Below the pieces are notes generated by a model, which saw only the letters and a list, made by a program, of their open reading frames with translations, was not told the DNA's origin and ran no database searches. DNA of 64,000 nucleotides, taken from NCBI RefSeq assembly GCF_012163145.1, contig NZ_JAAVTX010000005.1, forward strand, positions 310,001 to 374,000. The letters run 5' to 3'. Both the position numbers and the translations under genes were made by a program. The stretch is from Falsiroseomonas frigidaquae. Lineage in GTDB: Bacteria > Pseudomonadota > Alphaproteobacteria > Acetobacterales > Acetobacteraceae. This document shows, one piece after another, positions 1 to 8,324 of the stretch; position 1 is the first letter of the stretch; every line of letters starts with the position of its first letter.

Positions 1-834
1 GAATGGGTGCGCGCCCTGCCCGCGCTGGCGGCGCGGCCCGATCTGCTGGCGCGTGGCGTGGCGTGGCGCGCGAAGCTGCTGGCGCGTGGCATTCGCGTGA
101 TGGCCGGTGCGCAGGTCAGCGCGGCGGCGGGTGGAGAGGTGCTGGAACGCGCGCGGGTCGGCGACACATGGATCGATTGCGACGCGCTATGCGTCGGCCA
201 CGGCCTGGTGCCGGCGACGGAAGCCACCCGCGCGTTTCGCGCCGCACATCGCTACGCCGCAGCGGAAGGCGGCTGGGTGCCGGTGCTGGATGCGGATCAG
301 CGTTGCTCCGTGCCCTTCCTCTACGCGGCCGGTGATGGCGCCGGTGTGCGTGGCGCGGCGGCGGCGCCGGCCTCCGGTCGCCTCGCCGCGCTGGCGGCAC
401 TGCACGACCTCGGCATGCTGCCGGACCATGCCGCGGCACGCGCCGCGCCGGCACGGGATCTGGCGCGCGCGGCCAGGGCGGGTGGCGCCATGGCGCGGAT
501 GATGGCGTTGCGGCCGGAGCTGGTGCAGGCGATTCCGCCGGAGACGGTGGTGTGCCGCTGCGAGGGCGTGACACGCGCGGAGATCGATGCCGCCTGCGCT
601 GATGGTGCCGGCGACATGAACCAGATGAAGCAGTTCACCCGCTGCGGCATGGGGCCCTGCCAGGGCCGGCTCTGCGGCGAGACGGCGGCGGAACTGGTGG
701 CCATGCATTGCGGCGGGCGTGAGCGCGCCGGCTTCGCCACCGGGCGCCTGCCGCTGCGGCCGGTGGCGATGGACGCGCTGCTCGGCGATTTCGACTATGC
801 CGATATCCCCGTGCCCAATGCGGCGCCGATCTGA
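1..834 (+). CDS. HcnB-like FAD/NAD(P) oxidoreductase with BFD [2Fe-2S] site (5' truncated)
   Basis: Only the C-terminal 277 residues are inside the window; the frame is open from base 1. The visible part has the end of a pyridine-nucleotide/FAD fold, with a YAAGDGAGV segment that normally contacts FAD. It is followed by a BFD-type domain with a CRC pair and, about 35 residues later, CGMGPCQGRLC, which supplies the other cysteines of a [2Fe-2S] centre. This arrangement is known from the alpha subunits of HcnB, opine oxidase and D-hydroxyproline dehydrogenase. The stop overlaps the next start by one base (TGATG). It probably forms a heteromeric amine/imino-acid dehydrogenase with the next gene. 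The exact substrate is not visible. Confidence 0.85.
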   Translation, partial: EWVRALPALAARPDLLARGVAWRAKLLARGIRVMAGAQVSAAAGGEVLERARVGDTWIDCDALCVGHGLVPATEATRAFRAAHRYAAAEGGWVPVLDADQRCSVPFLYAAGDGAGVRGAAAAPASGRLAALAALHDLGMLPDHAAARAAPARDLARAARAGGAMARMMALRPELVQAIPPETVVCRCEGVTRAEIDAACADGAGDMNQMKQFTRCGMGPCQGRLCGETAAELVAMHCGGRERAGFATGRLPLRPVAMDALLGDFDYADIPVPNAAPI

Positions 835-1934
835 TGTTCGATGTCGCGATCATCGGCGCGGGCGTGATGGGATGCTCCACGGCGCTGTTCCTGGCGCGCG
901 CCGGCATGAAGGTGGTGCTGCTGGATCGCGGCGCGATCTGTCGCGAGGCCTCCGGCGTCAATGCCGGCACGCTGACCATGCAGATGACGCGCGCGGCGCT
1001 GATCCCCTATGCGCTGCGGGCGCATGAGATGTGGCTGCGCATGCCGGAATGGTGCAATGGCGGCCATGTGCTCGCCACCGCCTGCCCGGGCCTCTCCGTC
1101 GCCTTCACCGAGCATGAGGCGGCGATGCTGGAGGAACGCGCGCATTTTCGGCGGCAGGCTGGGGCGCCGATCGAGCTGGTGACGCCGGCGCGGGCGCAGG
1201 AGATCGAGCCAAGGCTGTCAGGGGGCGTGATCGCGGCCGGGCATTGCCCCATCGACGGTTTTACGAGTGCCTATCTCACGGGACGGGCCTTCCGGCCGGC
1301 GCTGCTGAATGCCGGCGTGGAGCTGCGGGAGAATTGCGCGGTGCGCGGCATCGCAGCCGGCTTCGTGCTGGATACGCTGGCGGGTGAGGTGCAGGCGAAG
1401 CGCATCGTGCTGGCGGGCGGCGTGTGGCTGCAGGACATGGCGGCCTGGCTCGGCGTGACGCTGCCGATCAAGGTGCTGGTCAACCAGCTTGTGGTGACGG
1501 AACGCATGGCGCCGGTGATGCGCACGGTGCTCGGCGTCGCCTCCGGCCTGTTGTCGTTGAAGCAATATGCCAATGGCTCCGTGCTGATCGGCGGCGGCTG
1601 GCAGGGCATCGGCGACCGCGTGCGGGGCGGGCTGGCGGTGAAACCGGAGAGCTTCCTCGGCAATGTGCGGCTGGCCGCCCATGCCGTGCCGGCGCTGCGC
1701 GAAGCGCGGGTGCTGCGCGCCTGGCTGGGGCTGGAGGCCGAGACGGCGGATGCACTGCCGGCCATCGGGCCCATCCCCGGCATCGAGGATGCCTGGATCA
1801 TCGGCAGCGTGCATTCCGGCTATACCAGCGGGCCCTATCTCGGGAAGCTGCTGGCCCAGGCCATCTGCGGCCGGGCGCCGGAACTGCCGCTGTTTCCCAT
1901 CGACCGTTTGCTTGCGCAGGAGAAGGCGGCGTGA
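834..1934 (+). CDS. DAO-family FAD-dependent oxidoreductase (HcnC / opine or D-hydroxyproline dehydrogenase beta-like)
   Basis: The 366-residue protein begins with an FAD-binding Rossmann motif, GAGVMG at residues 8-13, followed by an acidic LLDRG end of the second strand. Near the C-terminus, around residue 310, is an IGSVHSGYTSGP segment like the FAD-contacting end of glycine-oxidase-type proteins. Length and fold match the DAO superfamily beta subunits that pair with HcnB-like alpha subunits. The start overlaps the preceding stop by one base and the end overlaps the next gene by four (GTGA), so all three genes are translationally coupled. Likely reaction: oxidation of a secondary amine or D-imino acid to an imine, with electrons passing through the partner's iron-sulfur site. 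Substrate is inferred only. Confidence 0.85.
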   Translation: MFDVAIIGAGVMGCSTALFLARAGMKVVLLDRGAICREASGVNAGTLTMQMTRAALIPYALRAHEMWLRMPEWCNGGHVLATACPGLSVAFTEHEAAMLEERAHFRRQAGAPIELVTPARAQEIEPRLSGGVIAAGHCPIDGFTSAYLTGRAFRPALLNAGVELRENCAVRGIAAGFVLDTLAGEVQAKRIVLAGGVWLQDMAAWLGVTLPIKVLVNQLVVTERMAPVMRTVLGVASGLLSLKQYANGSVLIGGGWQGIGDRVRGGLAVKPESFLGNVRLAAHAVPALREARVLRAWLGLEAETADALPAIGPIPGIEDAWIIGSVHSGYTSGPYLGKLLAQAICGRAPELPLFPIDRLLAQEKAA

Positions 1935-2854
1935 AGCCCCAATCATTCCACGGGATCTATCCCTCCACCGTACTGCCGATGCGCAGCGACTACAGCGTGG
2001 ATTGGGAGAGCTACGCCCGGCATACGGCACATTGCGTGCTGCGCGACGGCATGGCGGGCGTGCTGATCAACGGCCATGCCGGCGAGAATTTCTGCATATC
2101 GCGCGAGGAGAAGCGGCGCGCCGTCGAAGTGACGGTGGCCACCGTCGGCGCAAGCCGCCTCGTTGTCGCCGGCGTCAATGCCGAAAGCAGCCTGGAGGCG
2201 GCGGAGGAAGCGCGGGACGCCAAGATGGCCGGCGCCGATGCGGTGATGGTCTTCCTGCCCAACAGCTTCGCGCTCGCTCACACCACCGCCATGTCCGTGC
2301 TGCATCATCGCGCGGTGGCCGACGCCGTGCCCGGAATGCCGATGTTCCTGTTCCAGGCGCATCACGCCGCCGGCCGCATGGCTTTCACCGCGGAGACGCT
2401 GGAGGCGCTGCTCGATATCCCGGAGGTGGTCGGCATCAAGGAAGGCGGCTGGGAGGTGGACAGCTACGACGATGTCCGCCGCCGCGTGCGCGCGAAGCGG
2501 CCGGATGTCGCCGTCTGCGCCTCCGGCGATGAGCATCTGTTCGCCTGCTACGTGCATGGCTCGGACGGCAGCCTGGTCTCGCTGGCCGATATCCTGCCGG
2601 ATGAGATCGTGGCGCTGGATGCCGCGGTGCGCGCGAACGACCTGCCCGCGGCGCGTGCGCTGCATGAGAAGCTGGAGCCGCTGGCGGAGGCGATCTACGG
2701 CTCACCACCCGGCGGGCGCGCCACGGCGCGGCTGAAATTCTGCCTGCGCGAGATGGGCGTGATCCCGGATGCGACGGTCCGCCTGCCGCAGCCGCCGGTG
2801 GAGGCCGCGGAGGCGGCGATGCTGCGCGCGGCGCTCAGGGAATCTGGGTTGTAG
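1931..2854 (+). CDS. Dihydrodipicolinate synthase family aldolase/deaminase, atypical active site
   Basis: 307 residues if started at the GTG at 1931, which overlaps the upstream stop as GTGA. The protein has the TIM-barrel layout of the DapA/NanA family. The Schiff-base lysine is K170 in the segment EVVGIKEGG. The family's GTTGE loop reads NGHAGE (47-52), and the stretch that normally carries the catalytic tyrosine (YN.P) reads FLFQAHHAAG, with no tyrosine. Coupling to a DAO/HcnB-type dehydrogenase recalls hydroxyproline degradation, where a DapA-family deaminase acts on the imine product. The altered loops make that assignment uncertain. The last 20 bases overlap the convergent permease gene. 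Confidence 0.8.
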   Translation: MKPQSFHGIYPSTVLPMRSDYSVDWESYARHTAHCVLRDGMAGVLINGHAGENFCISREEKRRAVEVTVATVGASRLVVAGVNAESSLEAAEEARDAKMAGADAVMVFLPNSFALAHTTAMSVLHHRAVADAVPGMPMFLFQAHHAAGRMAFTAETLEALLDIPEVVGIKEGGWEVDSYDDVRRRVRAKRPDVAVCASGDEHLFACYVHGSDGSLVSLADILPDEIVALDAAVRANDLPAARALHEKLEPLAEAIYGSPPGGRATARLKFCLREMGVIPDATVRLPQPPVEAAEAAMLRAALRESGL

Positions 2855-3539
2855 GGCGCAGCGTCAGCCGCCGTTCCGCCCAGCGGCCGAGATTGGCCAG
2901 CGCCCAGCTGATGAGGAAGTACAGCACCAGCGCGGTGCCGTAGGTAATCAGCGCGGAGAAGCCGCGCTGCGTCAGCATCTTCGCCGCGAATGTGATCTCG
3001 ATGAAGCCGATCTGACTGACCAGCGAGGTCTCCTTCACCATCGACAGCACATGCACGATCGAGGGCGGCAGGATCACCCGCCAGCTCTGCGGCAGCACCA
3101 CGCGGCGCAGCGTGGTCAGGCCCGGCAGGTTCATGGTCTGGGCGGCTTCCCACTGCGTCCGCCGCACCGTCTCGAACCCTGCCCGCACATTCTCCGCGGC
3201 CAGCGCCGACATACGCAGCGCCACGGCGGTGACGGCGATGGACCAGAGCGGCGCCTCCAGCTTCGCGAATTGCGAGAGGAAGAACACCAGCAGCAGCAGC
3301 ACCAGGAAGGGGATGCGGCGGAACACCTCCACCCACAGGATGCAGGCCGCGCGTAGCGGCGCGAAGGGATTGATCTGCGGCAGGCGCAGCACCGCCAGCA
3401 GGAAGCCGATGGCATAGCCGATGCCGCAGCCGGCGACCGCGGCCACCAGTGTATTGCCCACCGCGATCGCCAGGAAGCGCAGGTTCCACCAGGTGTAGAA
3501 GCGCGGCGCCTCGGCCAGCAGCATGTCCCAGGCATTCAT
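2835..3539 (-). CDS. Polar amino acid ABC transporter permease
   Basis: The 234-residue membrane protein has about five hydrophobic helices. It carries the binding-protein-dependent permease signature around residues 125-160, reading EAAQTMNLPGLTTLRRVVLPQS, which is the EAA loop that contacts the ATPase. Length and sequence are of the HisM/GlnP type. It lies one base downstream of a second permease of the same family and of a binding-protein gene, so this is a leftward three-gene transporter operon lacking a local ATPase. Its 3' end overlaps the convergent DapA-family gene by 20 bases, which would fit uptake of the substrate of that operon. Confidence 0.9.
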   Translation of the reverse strand: MNAWDMLLAEAPRFYTWWNLRFLAIAVGNTLVAAVAGCGIGYAIGFLLAVLRLPQINPFAPLRAACILWVEVFRRIPFLVLLLLVFFLSQFAKLEAPLWSIAVTAVALRMSALAAENVRAGFETVRRTQWEAAQTMNLPGLTTLRRVVLPQSWRVILPPSIVHVLSMVKETSLVSQIGFIEITFAAKMLTQRGFSALITYGTALVLYFLISWALANLGRWAERRLTLRPTTQIP

Positions 3540-3540
3540 C

Positions 3541-4209
3541 TCAGAACACCTTGGCCTTCACCCGGAACAGCCAGCGGCCGACCAGCCACAGCAGCGCGGA
3601 GGCCACCACCGTCAGCGCGACATAGATCACCGCGACAATCGAGAAAATCTCGACCGAGCGGAAGGAGATGGCATTGGCGTTCAGCGCACGGCCGGTCAGT
3701 TCCTCCACCCCGAAGATCGCGGCCATGGAAGTGCCGAGCGTCATGATGATGTAGTGGCTGGACAGCGCCGGATAGAGCGCGCGGATGACATGCGGCGCGA
3801 TCACATACCACACCGTCTGCACGCGGCCGAAGCCGAGCGTCTCCGCCGCCTCCAGCTCCGCCCGCGGCACGCTGGCGAAGCCGGCGCGTTCGATCTCGGT
3901 CAGGTAGGCGCCGGCATTCAACGTCATGCCGATCAGCACGGCCGCGACGGGCGACAGGATGATGCCGAGCTCCGGCAGCGCGAAGAACAGGAAGAAGATC
4001 TGCACCAGCTGCGGGGTGTAGGTGAAGAACCGCACATAGGCGGTGACCAGCGCGCGCAGCGGCCAGGCGGAGTAGACCAGCGCCGCCGCGCCGGCCAGGC
4101 CGATCAGCAGCCCGCCGGCGAAAGCGACGCCGGCGATCCACAGCGCGGTTGCCGCGCCCAGCAGGAAGTCGGGCAGGTAGTGCCAGACCTGCCCGTATTG
4201 AAGCTGCAC
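3541..4209 (-). CDS. Polar amino acid ABC transporter permease
   Basis: 222 residues with about five membrane segments. The EAA loop reads ELEAAETLGFGRVQTVWYVI near residues 117-136. It is the second member of the HisQ/HisM-type pair and would form the heterodimeric channel with the next gene (gap of one base). It sits ten bases downstream of the binding-protein stop. No ATPase gene is found within the window near this operon, so the nucleotide-binding subunit must be shared or encoded elsewhere. Confidence 0.9.
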   Translation of the reverse strand: MQLQYGQVWHYLPDFLLGAATALWIAGVAFAGGLLIGLAGAAALVYSAWPLRALVTAYVRFFTYTPQLVQIFFLFFALPELGIILSPVAAVLIGMTLNAGAYLTEIERAGFASVPRAELEAAETLGFGRVQTVWYVIAPHVIRALYPALSSHYIIMTLGTSMAAIFGVEELTGRALNANAISFRSVEIFSIVAVIYVALTVVASALLWLVGRWLFRVKAKVF

Positions 4210-4219
4210 GCGGGCCGCT

Positions 4220-5041
4220 TCAGAACATCGGGTTGAAGGGGATCGGCGTCGTCATCGGCACGCCGAAGTACTTCTGCCAGGTGGTGTTGACGAATCCGCT
4301 GCGGTGCATCTCGAACAGAATGACGTTCAGCACGTCCTTCAGCATGGTATTGCCCTTCTGCACGCCGATGCCGACCCAGAAGCTGGCCAGCACCTCGTCC
4401 AGAATCTTCCACTGCACGGGGAAGTTCCGCATCGGGATGACGACCGATTCCGCCACATCGACCATGGCATCGGCGCGGCCCTGCGCCAGGGCGCGGAAGC
4501 AATCCGGGTAGTTGTCCAGCAGCGTCACCTGCGCCTGCGCGGCATTGGCCTGGATCCAGGGCACGCCCACCGTGCCGCGCACCTGCACCAGCCGCACCGC
4601 GCGGTTGTTGAGGTCCGCCGGCGTGTTGATCGGCACCGCGGTGCCGCTCGCCTTGGTCAGCACCACCATGGACTGCGTATGCAGCGGCATCGTGTAGTCG
4701 ATGACCAGCGCGCGCTCCACCGTGCGGGTGATGGAGCCCAGCACGATGTCGATGCGGTCGGATTGCAGGAAGGGAATGCGGTCCGGGCTGCCGACCTGCA
4801 CGATCTCCAGTTCGACATTCATCCGCTTGGCGATCTCGCGCGCGATGTCGGCGTCGAAGCCGTCGATCTGGTTGCGCTCGTTGAACAGGCCCATCGGCGG
4901 CAGCGTCGGGTTGATGCCGGCGCGCAGGCGCTTGGTGGACAGCACCTGGTCCAGCGGCCGCGCCTGGGCCGTGTTGCCCAGCAGCGGCAGCGCGGCGGCG
5001 GCGAGGCCGAGCAGGTGGCGGCGATCGAGATGGCTTGGCAT
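4220..5041 (-). CDS. Amino acid ABC transporter substrate-binding protein
   Basis: 273 residues from the ATG at 5041, chosen because GGGAG stands about 8 nt upstream and because the protein then opens with a signal peptide, MPSHLDRRHLLGLAAA. The RR pair followed by a hydrophobic run suggests Tat export. The mature part is an SBP_bac_3 (cluster 3) binding protein: LRAGINPTLPPMGLFNE, then GFDADIAREIAKRM, then the RADAMVDVAES segment of the second lobe. First gene of the leftward operon with the two permeases. The ligand is probably a polar amino acid or derivative. The 120 bases upstream to the MFS gene show no clear promoter motif. Confidence 0.88.
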   Translation of the reverse strand: MPSHLDRRHLLGLAAAALPLLGNTAQARPLDQVLSTKRLRAGINPTLPPMGLFNERNQIDGFDADIAREIAKRMNVELEIVQVGSPDRIPFLQSDRIDIVLGSITRTVERALVIDYTMPLHTQSMVVLTKASGTAVPINTPADLNNRAVRLVQVRGTVGVPWIQANAAQAQVTLLDNYPDCFRALAQGRADAMVDVAESVVIPMRNFPVQWKILDEVLASFWVGIGVQKGNTMLKDVLNVILFEMHRSGFVNTTWQKYFGVPMTTPIPFNPMF

Positions 5042-5162
5042 GTATACGCTCCCTTCGAATCGGTTGGCGCGAGGCAGTCCCTGGATGCGGCACTTGATCG
5101 GCCGCGTGGGATGCAGCTTGGCCGCCGATGCGCGCCGCCACAAGGCCGCAACACACCCGAAT

Positions 5163-6320
5163 TCAGCGTGAGAGGGAGCGTCCTGCCAAAGTCGCGAGCA
5201 GCCCCGCCACCAGCAGCGGCAGGGAGGCCAATGCCCAGGATTGCGCCGCCAGCGCGCCGATCAGCGGCGGCGCCAGAAGCTGTGCCAGGTTATTGCCCTG
5301 GATCACCAGCCCCACCGCCGGCGCCACCAGCGCCGGGTCCGGCACGGCGCGCGGCAGCAAGGCGAAACAGGCCGCCGGCAGCAGCCCGCCGATGCCGCAG
5401 GCCAGCACGGCCAGCACCACCACCGCGCCGGGATGCGGCACCAGGTAGACGCCGGCCGCCATCACCGCCATGCCGAGCGCGCCCGCCACGACCAGCCTCT
5501 CCGCCGCCACGCCCCGGCGCATCAGCAGCCCGGCCGCGAGGTTGCCGCCGGCATTGGCCAAGGCCGCCAGCGCCGCCGCGGCCCCTGCCCCGCCGGTTCC
5601 GGAGCCGAGCGCCTCCAGCCGCGCCGGAAGGAAGGCGGCGATGCCGAAATACATGATGTTGTAGGTGGCGAAGGCGCTGGCGATGCGCAGCGGCCGGCGC
5701 GCGGCGGCCAGGGCGCGCAGCTGCGCCGCAATGGGCGCGGCGGGTGGCGCCTGCGCCACCGTGGTGCGCGGCACCAGGCGCCAGCAGACCAGCGCCGCCA
5801 GTCCCAAGGCCAGCGCCAGGACCATCCAGGCGAAGCGCCAGCCCTGCGCTTCCACCAGCGGCGCGCTCAACAGGCCGAGCGCGATGCCGGCCGGCATATA
5901 GGTGCCCCACAGCCCCATGGCGAGGCCGCGATCCCGCGGCGCGACGCTGGCGGAAATCAGGCCGGGTGCCGCGACCACCAGCAGCAGGAAGCCCGCACCT
6001 TCCGCCACGCGCGCCAGCAGCAGCAATGGCGTGCTGGGGGCCAGGGCCGCGGCCACCGCCGCCGCGGCGCCCAGCCACAGCCCGGCCAGCAACGCCCGGC
6101 GCGGGCCGATCCGCGCTACGGCCAGGCCGATGCCCAAGCCGCCCGCCGCCGCCATCAGCGCGAAGAGCGAAACAAGCAGCGCGGCACCCGCCAGGCCGAG
6201 GCCGAATTCGGCGCCGATGGTCGTCATCGCCGCCGGCACCTTGCCGATCTGCGCCGCCCCCAGCACGCCGCCGGCCAGCATGGCGGCGACGGGGGCCCAA
6301 TGGGGGGCCCAAGGCGTCAT
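5163..6320 (-). CDS. MFS transporter (CynX/NimT-like)
   Basis: The 385-residue protein has twelve predicted hydrophobic segments. Its residues are overwhelmingly Ala, Leu and Gly, with a conserved loop after helix 2 (ARIGPRRALLAGL) and another before helix 5. This is the layout of a major facilitator; the closest overall character is the CynX/NimT group that exports or imports small organic anions and nitroimidazoles. It lies 13 bases downstream of the VOC gene and follows the D-amino-acid deacylase on the same strand, so the three probably form one operon. Substrate cannot be told from sequence. Confidence 0.82.
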   Translation of the reverse strand: MTPWAPHWAPVAAMLAGGVLGAAQIGKVPAAMTTIGAEFGLGLAGAALLVSLFALMAAAGGLGIGLAVARIGPRRALLAGLWLGAAAAVAAALAPSTPLLLLARVAEGAGFLLLVVAAPGLISASVAPRDRGLAMGLWGTYMPAGIALGLLSAPLVEAQGWRFAWMVLALALGLAALVCWRLVPRTTVAQAPPAAPIAAQLRALAAARRPLRIASAFATYNIMYFGIAAFLPARLEALGSGTGGAGAAAALAALANAGGNLAAGLLMRRGVAAERLVVAGALGMAVMAAGVYLVPHPGAVVVLAVLACGIGGLLPAACFALLPRAVPDPALVAPAVGLVIQGNNLAQLLAPPLIGALAAQSWALASLPLLVAGLLATLAGRSLSR

Positions 6321-6333
6321 CGGCGCGACTGAT

Positions 6334-6717
6334 TCAGCCGCGGCGCTCGATCAGCTCCACGCGGACGCCATCCGGCGCCTGCAGAAAGGCGATGCGGACG
6401 CCCGGGCGGGCCTCGGTGGGGCCGGAGATCAGGGGCACGCCCTTGGCCTTCAGGTCGGCCAGCGCCCAATCCAGGTCATCGACGCCGAGGCCCACATGCT
6501 CCAGCCCCAGGAAGGGCGGCGCCGGCGGGGCGGCGGTGTCGGCCGGCACCTCCTCGATGAACAGCGGCACGGAGGCGAGGTCCAGGATCACCCGCAGCTT
6601 GCCGCCCGGCATCACGCGCTGGCGGATCTCGGCGCCGAAGGCCGAGACATAGAAGGCGGCCGTCGCCTCCGGGTCCGGGCTGCGCAGGTGGATATGGTCG
6701 AAGCGATAGGTGTTCAT
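6334..6717 (-). CDS. VOC family protein (glyoxalase / methylmalonyl-CoA epimerase-like)
   Basis: 127 residues, the usual size of a single-chain vicinal oxygen chelate protein made of two beta-alpha-beta-beta-beta units. The likely metal ligands are visible: His in FDHIHLRS near the N-terminus, His in LEHVGLGV around residue 73, and Glu in VRVELIE at the C-terminus. It sits 30 bases downstream of the N-acyl-D-amino-acid deacylase and 13 bases upstream of the MFS gene. It may act on a product of the deacylase, or be an isomerase or lyase for a small acid. Function beyond the fold is unknown. Confidence 0.82.
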   Translation of the reverse strand: MNTYRFDHIHLRSPDPEATAAFYVSAFGAEIRQRVMPGGKLRVILDLASVPLFIEEVPADTAAPPAPPFLGLEHVGLGVDDLDWALADLKAKGVPLISGPTEARPGVRIAFLQAPDGVRVELIERRG

Positions 6718-6747
6718 GCGTCCTTCTCACCCATTCCGGGTCGTTGC

Positions 6748-8211
6748 TCAAACAGTCTCTGGCGCCTGGCGGTGCAGCAGGCGCCCGGCGGGCGTCTCGC
6801 TGGCGCCGCCGGACTGGGTATAGACGGATTGGCCGTTCACCCAGGTCTCCAGGATGCCCTCCGCCACCTGGCGCGGTTCGGCGAAGCTGGCGCGGTCGCG
6901 CACCTTGGCGGCGTCGAACAGCACCAGGTCGGCGAAGGCGCCTTCGCGCAGCACGCCGCGGTCCGGGATGCCGAAGATCGCCGCCGTGCGGCCGGTCATC
7001 TTGTGCACCGCCGTCTCCAGCGGGAACAGGCCGAGGTCGCGGCTGTAATGGCCGAGCACGCGCGGGAAGGTGCCCCAGAGCCGCGGATGCGGGTGCGGCG
7101 CCAGCGGCCCGCCATCGCTGCCGACCATGGACAGCGGATGCGCCAGGATGCGGCGCACATCGGCCTCCGCCATGTTGTGGAAGACGCCGCCGCCGGGGGC
7201 CAGGCGCCGCGCCGCCTCGGCCAGGTCCACGCCCCATTCGGCGGCGATCTCCGCCAGCGCCCGGCCGGCCATCTCGGGGTGCGGCACGGAATAGGTGACC
7301 GTCACCGGCACATCCGCCCGCGGCACCCGCGCGGCGAGGGAGGTGGAGGAGGCGGTGTAGGGATAGACATCGAAGGCCAGGGGGTAGTCCGCCGCGTGGC
7401 GTTCGATCAGCGCCAGGCTCTCGGCGGAGCGGCCGTGATTTTCCGGCTGGGCGCATTTGTGGTGGCTGATGATGACCGGCGCGCCGACCGCGCGGCCGAT
7501 GCGCAGCGTCTCCTCGATGCTGTCGAGCACATGGTCGGCCTCGTCGCGCATATGGGTGACATACAGGCCGCCATGTTCGCGCAGCGCCTCCGCCACCGCG
7601 ATCACCTCATCGGTCGGCGCGGCCTTGCTGGGCGGGTAGAACAGGCCGGTGGAGAAGCCCGCGGCGCCTTCGGACAGCGCCTGGGCGAGTTGCCGGCGCA
7701 TCCGCTCCGCCTCCCGGTCCGTCGCCGGGCGGCCGGTGTCGCGGCCCATGGCGCCGATGCGGAGCGACATGTGGCCGATCAGGGCGAGCGTGTTGACGGA
7801 AGACGGCGTGGTGCGGAGGCGGTCGGCGTAGGCGGCGAAACTGTCGAAAATCCACCATTCGGGGGCGCAGATGCCGTCCATCGGCGCGGGCGGGCGTTCC
7901 GCCATGGGCACCGGGGCCAGGCTGATGCCGCAATTGCCGACCACCACCGTGGTGACGCCCTGGCTGGTCTTGCACAGCATGCAGGCCGGGCCGCAGAGCA
8001 CCGCCTGGTCGTCATGCGAATGCGCATCGATGAAGCCGGGCGCGAGGACGCGGCCCTCGGCCATTACCTCCCGGTCCGCGGCCAGGCCGGAGAGGTCGCC
8101 GATCGCGGCGATGCGGTCGCCGCGCACCGCCACATCGCCGCGGCGGCGCGGTGCGCCGGTGCCGTCCACCAGCGTGGCGTCGCGCAGGATCAGGTCGCAG
8201 CGGAAGGCCAT
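6748..8211 (-). CDS. N-acyl-D-amino-acid deacylase family amidohydrolase
   Basis: 487 residues, the full family length. The HxH metal motif is H64-S-H66 in GFIDAHSHDD. The diagnostic cysteine C94 sits in VVGNCGIS, and further metal-site histidines appear in VTHMRDE and ISHHKC. The catalytic aspartate is in the MVGSDGG segment. The C-terminal beta-sandwich ends with the usual FADLVLFD strand. Known members hydrolyse N-acyl-D-amino acids, N-carbamoyl or related cyclic amide compounds. First gene of a leftward operon with the VOC and MFS genes. An AAGGA stands about 10 nt upstream of the ATG, and a long hairpin begins 25 nt upstream. Confidence 0.88.
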   Translation of the reverse strand: MAFRCDLILRDATLVDGTGAPRRRGDVAVRGDRIAAIGDLSGLAADREVMAEGRVLAPGFIDAHSHDDQAVLCGPACMLCKTSQGVTTVVVGNCGISLAPVPMAERPPAPMDGICAPEWWIFDSFAAYADRLRTTPSSVNTLALIGHMSLRIGAMGRDTGRPATDREAERMRRQLAQALSEGAAGFSTGLFYPPSKAAPTDEVIAVAEALREHGGLYVTHMRDEADHVLDSIEETLRIGRAVGAPVIISHHKCAQPENHGRSAESLALIERHAADYPLAFDVYPYTASSTSLAARVPRADVPVTVTYSVPHPEMAGRALAEIAAEWGVDLAEAARRLAPGGGVFHNMAEADVRRILAHPLSMVGSDGGPLAPHPHPRLWGTFPRVLGHYSRDLGLFPLETAVHKMTGRTAAIFGIPDRGVLREGAFADLVLFDAAKVRDRASFAEPRQVAEGILETWVNGQSVYTQSGGASETPAGRLLHRQAPETV

Positions 8212-8236
8212 GGGCGGGCGTCCTTCGGTCCGGGCG

Positions 8237-8300
8237 CAGCATGCCGGGGGATGGCGCGGGGCGGAACCCCTCCCGCCCCACCGCCATCCGGGGCATGCTG
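8237..8300. repeat. Long interrupted palindrome in a divergent promoter region
   Basis: Three successive paired arms are read directly: CAGCATGCC (8237-8245) with GGCATGCTG (8292-8300), GGATGGCG (8249-8256) with CGCCATCC (8282-8289), and GGGGCGG (8258-8264) with CCGCCCC (8273-8279). That is 24 perfect pairs around an 8-nt loop, with small bulges between the arms. It ends 24-25 nt from both divergent start codons. It could be a bidirectional regulatory hairpin or a repetitive extragenic palindrome. Confidence 0.7.
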
Positions 8301-8324
8301 GGGCGACGCCAGAGGAGGCCGCCC

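Noticed and set aside
1931-2854. Firm naming as dihydrodipicolinate synthase or hydroxyproline-pathway deaminase
   Set aside because: Schiff-base lysine is present, but the catalytic tyrosine and GTTGE loop are not; only the superfamily can be stated.
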